Below are positions 1 through 5,668 of a stretch of 17,239 nt of DNA, piece after piece. The translations under genes were made by a program, and so were the position numbers. The stretch is from Chrysochromulina tobinii. Taxonomy: Eukaryota; Haptophyta; Prymnesiales; Chrysochromulinaceae. Location of the stretch: contig JWZX01001532.1 in the NCBI GenBank assembly GCA_001275005.1, forward strand, positions 1 through 17,239. The letters run 5' to 3'. Numbering within the stretch: the first letter of the stretch is position 1; each line of letters begins with the position of its first letter. The notes under the pieces were generated by a model. That model did not search any database. It was given only the letters and a program-made list of their open reading frames with translations, and was not told the origin of the DNA.

Positions 1-107
1 CGCAAATCGATCTGGTTGGGAGGGAAGTGCCACGAGCCGCACTGCGAGGCGCACTCCTGCGAGAGAACCGCAGCTGTTCCGAGCGCGATAAGCATGAGGC
101 TGCGCAT
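1..107 (-). CDS. N-terminus of a putative secreted protein (partial, runs off the left edge)
   Basis: The minus strand opens with ATG at 107 and stays open to the window edge (35 codons). The first residues, MRSLMLIALGTAAVLSQ, form a short positively charged start, a hydrophobic core and a small-residue end. That is a classical signal peptide, with likely cleavage near Ser16-Gln17. The visible mature part has two cysteines (QECASQCGSWHF), as expected for a protein entering the secretory pathway. A second in-frame ATG at residue 5 would leave a shorter leader. The frame is also open upstream of 107, so the start rests on the signal-peptide fit. The downstream part is outside the window, so no family can be named. 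Confidence 0.5.
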   Translation of the reverse strand, partial: MRSLMLIALGTAAVLSQECASQCGSWHFPPNQIDL

Positions 108-519
108 GTGTGCCGACGTCGACGTCGCCACGAGGTCGTCGCGGACCTCGCGGGAACGGAAAAGCAAAACTTGGTCACCGACGGCGCTAGAAGTTGGGAT
201 TTTTCGGATTCACTCCGTTCGAATTGTACAAGTGGAACGCGTGACTGTACCGGAACCCCTGTGTGTCCCGGCACCCCCCGGTGCCTTTTGACCGGAACCC
301 CTGACCGGTTTCACGGATCCTCCGCCTGGGTACAGACGTACAGTCGTAAGTCCCGACTGTTGTATCCGGAATCCGGCGAGTACACCGCCTTACTTGACCC
401 AGAGAGGAGTCTGTGACCTTTCAGACAATTGCTTTCAGATACATGTACTTTCTTAGTACTGTCTCAACAACGGACCGCCGAGCGCCGTCCTGTTCCGCCC
501 AAACTGTGACCAAACTGGC
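108..519. other. Intergenic region between the secreted-protein start and the WYCRFY-family gene
   Basis: This is 412 bp with no supportable gene. The plus-strand reading frames here are short and composition-driven. It should contain the promoter of the leftmost minus-strand gene and the 3' end of the 520-1332 gene. It holds a 35-bp dispersed element at 261-295 and a short palindromic tacatgta motif near 440. Confidence 0.5.
261..295 (+). repeat. Copy A of a 35-bp dispersed element
   Basis: By eye, this segment matches the reverse complement of 14098-14132 at 32 of 35 positions. It contains a perfect 6-bp stem, ggcacc (270-275) and ggtgcc (280-285), around a cccc loop. It lies about 155-190 bp upstream of the ATG of the signal-peptide gene. 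It could be the remnant of a mobile element or a shared upstream regulatory block. Confidence 0.6.
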
Positions 520-1332
520 TCACCTCGCAAGCCAGGCACGATAGTCTGCCTCGCTCAGCTCGTATGCCCAGTGCAGCAGCGTCTGGCGGATGACCGGCGA
601 GACGGAGGCGTCCGCCCAGCTGCCACCATGGCGAGCGATGGCACCGCAAAGCTGGTTCCTCCACCGGCCGCGTGGTGAGGCGCACGCGCACCAGCGTGCA
701 CACTGGCGCGCGTCGTCGGCGCTGCGTCGGCCCATGTAGAAGCGGCAGTACCACTGGAACCATCCTCGAGGGTCTTGCACGTGTATCCAACCCTTGCTCT
801 CCCACTCCTTTTGGCCGAAGCCGCTCTTGACGCCATAGCAATTCGTGGGCACGTGGTACCGCCGCGAGCGGAAGAGCGCCTCGGGCAGATCGGCAAACCA
901 GGACGCAGGAAACTCGGCCGCATCCACTGCGACGTCACGCCCGAAGATGCCCTCCTTGCCGCCTCTTGGGTTGAAGTAGCAGCCACCGAAGATGCCCTTG
1001 CGGATGCACTCGGCTGGCGTGAGCGACGGTCGAAACTCGGGTGGGGCGTCGACGAATACGAGCTTGCCATCGGCGCCTTTGGCGCCGTCGTGCGCCGCGA
1101 CGGTGTATGGCTGCTGCGCGTGCTCATGATCCTCAAGAAGCGAGTAGCGTTCACCGCCGTGTGGCGCCGGCGCGCCAACGGGCATGGTGCCGGCACCGTG
1201 GTTCACGATCGTGAGCCCTCTCTGCGTGGCTGCACGCACGGCAGCAATGCCGGCTGCACGGCCACGCTTGTTAGCCGCCACCACGTCCGCTGCCGCCGTC
1301 TTGCGGCCGACTTCTCGAAGACGCTTGGGCAT
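520..1332 (-). CDS. Conserved protein of unknown function with a DPRGWFQWYCRFY core
   Basis: This is an intact, intronless 270-residue protein. I chose the ATG at 1332 (MPKRLREVGRK, A at -3). The frame is open further upstream, but the first start-like codon there is TTG. Residues 1-25 are Arg/Lys-rich and could be a nuclear or nucleic-acid-binding tail. The core, about residues 106-255, contains ECIRKGIFGGCYF, then NCYGVKSGFGQKEWESKGW (164-182), DPRGWFQWYCRFYMGRR (187-203), RGRWRN (221-226) and SPVIRQTLLHWAYEL (245-259). I recognise this Trp/Arg-rich pattern from uncharacterised proteins of fungi and algae, where it is conserved but, to my knowledge, has no assigned activity. Conserved Trp, His, Asp and Arg residues could suit an enzyme or a nucleic-acid binder, but no catalytic motif identifies it. 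Confidence 0.82.
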   Translation of the reverse strand: MPKRLREVGRKTAAADVVAANKRGRAAGIAAVRAATQRGLTIVNHGAGTMPVGAPAPHGGERYSLLEDHEHAQQPYTVAAHDGAKGADGKLVFVDAPPEFRPSLTPAECIRKGIFGGCYFNPRGGKEGIFGRDVAVDAAEFPASWFADLPEALFRSRRYHVPTNCYGVKSGFGQKEWESKGWIHVQDPRGWFQWYCRFYMGRRSADDARQCARWCACASPRGRWRNQLCGAIARHGGSWADASVSPVIRQTLLHWAYELSEADYRAWLAR

Positions 1333-2017
1333 TCTCGCCACGGGCCAGGATGACAAACGGGAAAACCGACCTCTCAAGCAACAAGGGGCTGTGGCTGGTA
1401 CTCTCTCGGAGCAGGAAAGGAGGCCCCGCCCCGCACAGCGCAAACCTCAAGTTCATGTTCATGTTCAGGTTGTCTGTTGTTTATGTACATGTACCGGAAC
1501 AATTGTAGTAACTTGAACTTGATCTTGAACTCGCTACGCTGGATGCTCGTCCCACCCGCATCTCTTTCGGTTCTCCGCGCTCTGAATCGTGTGACGTGTG
1601 ACGTGTGACTTTCCCGACTTCGGTCTTCGCAACGCGTACCCGTAAACCGTATCTTACAAATAACTTGTAAATACTGTGACTGTCACTGTGACTGGCGTGT
1701 GGAGGACGCGTCGTGGCGAACATCTCTCACATCTGACAGATCGATCTGAGATCTGTGTTCGATCCCGTCGAAGGCAGCGCGTATTCGTCCAGAAGTTACA
1801 AGTTTCGTCGGGACATGCATTTTGCTCGGCTATTCAATTGGGGACATGTTCGTCGGATCCATCGAATGTCGAGTGTGGAAAGGGGAGTAGCCCCGTCATG
1901 CAAAAAATGCAAACATGAACGCGGCGTGCGCGGATCACTCGAGATCCGATGGGTCGCACGCGTGTGAAGTGCTTGAAGCCCCATTCCACAGTGCAGGCGC
2001 ACGCCGTACGCGCTCGC
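1333..2017. other. Intergenic region, 685 bp
   Basis: I see no gene here. The region lies upstream of the 520-1332 gene and downstream of glucokinase. Near 1450-1540 it is rich in gttcat/gaact steps with a gtacatgtac palindrome (1485-1494). Near 1590-1615 it has short tgacgtg direct repeats, and near 1675-1695 gtgact/gtcact steps with dyad symmetry. These may be regulatory, but nothing in the sequence decides it. Confidence 0.4.
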
Positions 2018-3394
2018 TCACTGCTGGCTGAGCATCTGCACGGCGTAGAAGAGGGCGCCGCGCTCGCCCGTATCCTCTGCGAGCACCAGGTACAGCGGCA
2101 CGCTCATCACGAGCTCGGAGAGGCGCCCCTTGTCCTTGTACGCGTTGAGGAAGGAGGGGTGCTGGATCCAATGCGGGTTTTTGGCGCCGATCCCGCCAGA
2201 AACGTATAGGCCGCCGTACGGGAGCCACTTGAGCGCGGCCACGCCGCACTCGGCGCCGTACGCCTCGGCGAACACGTCGACCGCCTTCTGGCACACGTGG
2301 TTGCCTGCGGCGGAGCACTTGGCGACGATCGCGCCCCGCTTGTCCTTGGGCGCACTCATCCACTCAGCGTCGAGTGCGGCGTCGACGTGCTGCTCGAAGG
2401 CCCAGTGGCGGCGCAGGAAGCCGTAGATGTTCGCGAGCCCAGGCCCGCTGATCACGCGCTCCACCGATACGCGGCGCGGCTTGAGGCCCTTGAGGTCGAA
2501 AGAGCGCAGGGCCTCGGTAAACTCCTCCTTGTTGATCGAGCCGTTGCCGTCCGTGTCCCACTGCTTGAAATACTTGTCGATCTTCTCGGGCGAGCCCTGG
2601 GAATCGAAGGCGAGCTGCTCACGCAGCCACTCGAGCAACTCCATCTGGAGCGCCGTACGCGGCGAGTACTCCGCATGCCCACCTTCAGAAGGGAAGCATG
2701 TGTACACGCCATCCGAGCCCGCTGTGAGGAAGCACTCACCTAGCCCGGTGCCCGCGCCCACGCACGCGATGGGCCTGCCCGGAATCGGCTTGGCTTCGTT
2801 GAGCTGCACCACGTCCTCCGGGCGCAGCGTGAGAAGCCCGTACCCTTGCGCTTCGAAGTCGTTGATCAGCGTGATCTTCGGGATCCTGAGGACGCTCTGC
2901 AGCGCCGTCCCGTCGATCGTCCAGCCATCCTTGACGTTGGTGAAGCTGACGCAATTGTCCTTGATGCCACCCGCACACGCGAGGCAGCACGCCTTTGGCC
3001 GCTCGCCGCGCGTCAGCTGATCCGACTCTGCCAAGAACTGCTCGCAGCACGCCGTGAACGAGCCGCTCTCTGCGTTCCGGTAGTGCTTCTGGAGCACCAC
3101 CTCGCCCTGCGGCACCTTGCCCTTCTCCGCCTTGGTGCCTGCCGGCACACGGAAGAGCATGAGCCGCGTGTTCGTGCCGCCGCAGTCGCCCGACAAGACC
3201 AGCACGCTCTGTTCCTCCCGCGCGCCGAAAAAGGAAGCCTTGCACTCGCTCGCCGGCTGCGGCGAGCATGCGAGCGCGGTGGCGCCGCCCGCCAGTAGCG
3301 CACCTCCGGCCACGCGCACCGCCCGGTGGTACGCGGGCGCGGCTACCTGCGCCCGTTGCGCGGCCGCGAGGAACCTCCTCGTGGAGGCCATCAT
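2018..3394 (-). CDS. Bacterial-type glucokinase with an inserted EF-hand and an N-terminal leader
   Basis: This enzyme should phosphorylate glucose with ATP to glucose 6-phosphate. The 458-residue protein is intact and intronless. Hallmarks of the Glk family are present: phosphate-binding GDCGGTNTR (69-77), LINDFEAQGYGL with the expected catalytic base Asp179, GAGTGLG (213-219), EGGHAEYSP with Glu237 and His240, SGPGLANIYGFL (316-327) and YVSGGIG (397-403). E. coli Glk is about 321 residues. The surplus is a leader of about 65 residues (Arg/Ala-rich, then a hydrophobic stretch near 29-43, suggesting mitochondrial or plastid targeting) and an insert of roughly 45 residues (about 262-308). The insert holds a canonical EF-hand loop DTDGNGSINKEE (280-291), placed between the helix after EGGHAEYSP and the VERVISGPGL segment. 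Calcium control of activity is an inference. ATG at 3394 has A at -3 and is followed by a second in-frame ATG. Confidence 0.93.
   Translation of the reverse strand: MMASTRRFLAAAQRAQVAAPAYHRAVRVAGGALLAGGATALACSPQPASECKASFFGAREEQSVLVLSGDCGGTNTRLMLFRVPAGTKAEKGKVPQGEVVLQKHYRNAESGSFTACCEQFLAESDQLTRGERPKACCLACAGGIKDNCVSFTNVKDGWTIDGTALQSVLRIPKITLINDFEAQGYGLLTLRPEDVVQLNEAKPIPGRPIACVGAGTGLGECFLTAGSDGVYTCFPSEGGHAEYSPRTALQMELLEWLREQLAFDSQGSPEKIDKYFKQWDTDGNGSINKEEFTEALRSFDLKGLKPRRVSVERVISGPGLANIYGFLRRHWAFEQHVDAALDAEWMSAPKDKRGAIVAKCSAAGNHVCQKAVDVFAEAYGAECGVAALKWLPYGGLYVSGGIGAKNPHWIQHPSFLNAYKDKGRLSELVMSVPLYLVLAEDTGERGALFYAVQMLSQQ
2522..2557 (-). other. EF-hand calcium-binding loop inside the glucokinase gene
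   Basis: The twelve codons encode D-T-D-G-N-G-S-I-N-K-E-E. The ligand positions 1, 3, 5 and 12 are Asp, Asp, Asn and Glu, with Gly at 6 and Ile at 8, so this is a canonical, probably functional loop. Flanking residues fit the entering helix (KIDKYFKQW) and exiting helix (EFTEALRSF). Only one hand is visible. EF-hands usually work in pairs, so dimer pairing or a weak second hand is possible. Confidence 0.85.
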
Positions 3395-3542
3395 GTTGCC
3401 GATGTGAGTCGATGCGTTGAGTTGCTGCTGTGATCACACCAGGCGACCAGGTGAAAAGCTAGTGTGAAAAGCTTCGGCACTCCTTCATTTCTAGTTGAAT
3501 TTCTGTCCAGGGACGCAGCCGCGCCCAGCCGCGCCACGGGTG

Positions 3543-4358
3543 TCACGGGAACCACGAGGACAGACTCTGCACCTCGCTGCACCCAAGGTATGGGCCATGG
3601 CCAAGGGAACTGTCGTCGGATCGGTGATCCCGCGCCCACGCATCCAAAGCATATATGATTGTCTTGGACCCCAAGCGCAGCTGGCGGCATCGATGCCGAC
3701 GGAGCGAGCGCAGGCCACTCTCGAGAGCATGCGTGACTGCTTCTGATCGCTCGACATACGCGAGGAGGGTTGGGCGACCCAGCACCTGCAGAGTCACCAG
3801 TAGCACCTGTAGCGACTCGTCAACGTTCATTGGATACACCTGCGTGTGACAGACGCGACCGTAATAATTCGCGGTTGGATCTGGTTCGAACGCACAAAGG
3901 GTAGGGGCATCAATGCTGCAGACCAGATCAGCACCGACCACTACATCGGTGTGCACTGCATAAGGCGCAGCCGAGGGACCCCACAGCAGCTTCTCGAGCT
4001 TCACACGCGTGCGTAGAAGCGGGTTGGCCTCCAGGTTCTTCGAGGCCTGGTCGAGCTGCTGGTCTGTGATAGTCACCTCAGCAGCGCCAGCTAATGCCGC
4101 AGTCAAGCCCACAATGCCGGTACCGCCACCCAGCTCCAGCACTCGAGCTCCTCGAACCAGTGCAGGTGAGGTGAGCAAGTGGTTAGCAAGCGCCTCGCCA
4201 CCAAGCCATACTGCACCCGACATCCAATGGTCGGTGGTGCATGAAGCAGCTGGCATCCATGAGGGCGAGCAAAATGGGTGGCTGGGACATTGTGCGGAGC
4301 TGCTGACGCACGACTGGGTGATGTTGACAACAGGCTCAGAGAGGCTCCTCAGCGCCAT
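3543..4358 (-). CDS. METTL21/FAM86-type (Methyltransf_16) SAM-dependent methyltransferase, two exons
   Basis: This is a class I methyltransferase of the family that mainly methylates lysines in proteins such as elongation factors and chaperones. Read straight through it is 271 residues. Removing an 84-nt intron (3840-3923) gives 243 and restores a family motif. Features, in unspliced numbering: MSGAVWLGGEALANHLL (46-62), the region normally preceding motif I; SAM-binding VLELGGGTGIVG (73-84); acidic end of strand 2 at Asp99 (TITDQ); NLEAN (108-112); DVVVGADL (138-145). After the intron comes VYPMNVDESLQVLL, producing GADLVY, followed by LLAYVERSEAVTHAL. The Asp usual in the family LDW motif is Leu here (KLLWG). 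The last 30 residues after IIYALDAW are not family-like. Start is ATG at 4358. The gene lies tail-to-head with glucokinase, 148 bp away. The protein substrate cannot be told from sequence. Confidence 0.87.
   Translation of the reverse strand: MALRSLSEPVVNITQSCVSSSAQCPSHPFCSPSWMPAASCTTDHWMSGAVWLGGEALANHLLTSPALVRGARVLELGGGTGIVGLTAALAGAAEVTITDQQLDQASKNLEANPLLRTRVKLEKLLWGPSAAPYAVHTDVVVGADLVCSIDAPTLCAFEPDPTANYYGRVCHTQVYPMNVDESLQVLLVTLQVLGRPTLLAYVERSEAVTHALESGLRSLRRHRCRQLRLGSKTIIYALDAWARDHRSDDSSLGHGPYLGCSEVQSLSSWFP
3840..3923 (-). other. Predicted 84-nt in-frame intron in the methyltransferase gene
   Basis: On the minus strand, exon 1 ends GCTGATCTG, the intron runs from GTCTGCAG to CACACGCAG, and exon 2 begins GTGTATCC. 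The intron is exactly 28 codons with no in-frame stop, so retention keeps the frame. Splicing converts ADLVCSID... into the expected GADLVYPMN and removes residues unlike the family. Confidence 0.78.
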
Positions 4359-4549
4359 GCGAGAGAGAGACTCAGTCTGCCGTCGGCCGGTTCCCGCAAG
4401 AACCCCTCCCTATAAAGTCCCTCATGCAAACCCTCGTGCCGCCTCCAGACCGAGGCCCCACGGGGATGCTGTGAATGAAACTGTGAAACAAAATCAGTGC
4501 GTACAATATGACGGGTCTGAAATCGGGTCTGGCCGTACACACGCTCTAG

Positions 4550-5494
4550 CTACTGCGCTGGTAACATGAGCCCTGGCAACCGCTCCTCCACCCAGCGCAG
4601 CGTGCTGCCCAGCCCGCCAAACGGGTAGAGATGCAGCGCCTGCACGCCGTGGCCGCTGGCGCCGGCGAGTCCGTCGCGCTGCCATTGCGCAAGCGCGCGC
4701 ACGTACTCCGACGGCCAGTCGTGCTCGTTGAGGAGCGCGCCATCGGGGTGGTCGCTCTCGCCGCCCGCCGGCGGCGTCACGCCGCACCGCTCGGCCATGC
4801 GCGTTCGAATCTCAGCCTTGCACGGACCAACCACGCCCACGCTCAGCGGTGCGGTGACGCCGGCCGCGCGAAGCTGCTCTGCGTACGCAATGGTGGCGCG
4901 TGCGCTGAAGCAGAATTGGGTCACGATGCGCGCCTCGACGCTCGCCGCCTCCGCCCATTGCAGCTTTGCGACGAGGGCCTCGCAGGCACCTGCCGCCGAC
5001 AGGTGGCCGACGCCCTCGGGATGGCCGCACAAGCTGACCGCGTGGATGCCAGCGCGCTGCAGCACGCCCGTTTCGAGCAGATCGAGACTGCGGCCAAAGA
5101 GACCGCGCGACGGCGCGCCTGCCGTTGCACCCACCTCGCCGTGGTGTGCGTTCAGATCGCCACGTACGATGAGCACCTCGCGCACGCCGTCGCCGGACGC
5201 GCGCTGCCACGCGCCCAGCTGGCGTTCGAGGGCAGCTGTGGAGGCCACGCGCGTCGCTGGGATGTGCGGCACCGCGAGTAGGCCCGCGTTCTCCCGCCTG
5301 AGCAGCCGGAGCGCACCCTCGACCGCATCGGGCGGATCAGCGGGCAGAGCGGGCAAGTAGACGCATGTGCCAGTCGGAATCATGGCCAGCAGCTTCGCGG
5401 TCGCGCTCCCGGCGCGCAGCAGGCCGGTGGGAGAGAGCTCGAGTGAGGGCAGAGCCCAGGAGCTCCTCGCGCCGATGCTGTGACTGGTGCGCAT
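4550..5494 (-). CDS. Short MetF/MTHFR-like TIM-barrel protein
   Basis: This is a 314-residue, intronless relative of methylenetetrahydrofolate reductase. The canonical enzyme uses FAD to reduce 5,10-methylene-THF to 5-methyl-THF for methionine synthesis. Matching landmarks: SLELSP (17-22), where Glu19 sits like the catalytic Glu of the SFEFFPP motif; TCVYLPALP (43-51); VPHIPATRV (75-83); VREVLIVRGD (104-113); VSLCGHPEGVGHL (153-165), the counterpart of the GYPEGHP loop; TQFCFS (192-197); LSVGVVGPCK (217-226); and ALHLYPFGG (286-294). It resembles the shortened MTHFR-like proteins of bacteria and algae more than the full eukaryotic enzyme, because there is no C-terminal regulatory domain. A different C1 substrate, such as methyl transfer in demethylation or osmolyte pathways, is possible. 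Start is ATG at 5494; the stop is TAG. Confidence 0.85.
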   Translation of the reverse strand: MRTSHSIGARSSWALPSLELSPTGLLRAGSATAKLLAMIPTGTCVYLPALPADPPDAVEGALRLLRRENAGLLAVPHIPATRVASTAALERQLGAWQRASGDGVREVLIVRGDLNAHHGEVGATAGAPSRGLFGRSLDLLETGVLQRAGIHAVSLCGHPEGVGHLSAAGACEALVAKLQWAEAASVEARIVTQFCFSARATIAYAEQLRAAGVTAPLSVGVVGPCKAEIRTRMAERCGVTPPAGGESDHPDGALLNEHDWPSEYVRALAQWQRDGLAGASGHGVQALHLYPFGGLGSTLRWVEERLPGLMLPAQ

Positions 5495-5668
5495 GGAATA
5501 TGAATACGGTCCGTTGACGAATTCTCGATACGAAGGCGTCCAGGTGCATTAGATGGTGCTTTCGACGTTTCTCTCGCGCGCACGCTCTGCCCCGAGGGCA
5601 CCAAGTTCGGCTACACGAGACGCGTAACGAACGACGGGTCCACGGCTCCTGGACTCCATCGCCCTTCA
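5495..5668. promoter_or_regulatory. Divergent promoter region (MTHFR-like / LRR-RD gene)
   Basis: Only 174 bp separate the ATG of the minus-strand MTHFR-like gene from the first ATG of the plus-strand LRR gene, so both promoters must overlap or share this spacer unless there are further upstream exons. No TATA box stands out. Confidence 0.55.

Noticed and set aside
1333-1443. N-terminal extension of the WYCRFY-family protein to 1443
   Set aside because: The codon at 1443 is TTG. The first ATG in frame is at 1332 and begins a sensible basic N-terminus.
1740-1775. tRNA-like ttcgatcccg segment
   Set aside because: No A box, acceptor stem or anticodon arm can be placed around it.
4408-4418. TATAAAG motif as a promoter
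   Set aside because: It points along the plus strand, where no gene follows. The genes on both sides are transcribed from the minus strand.
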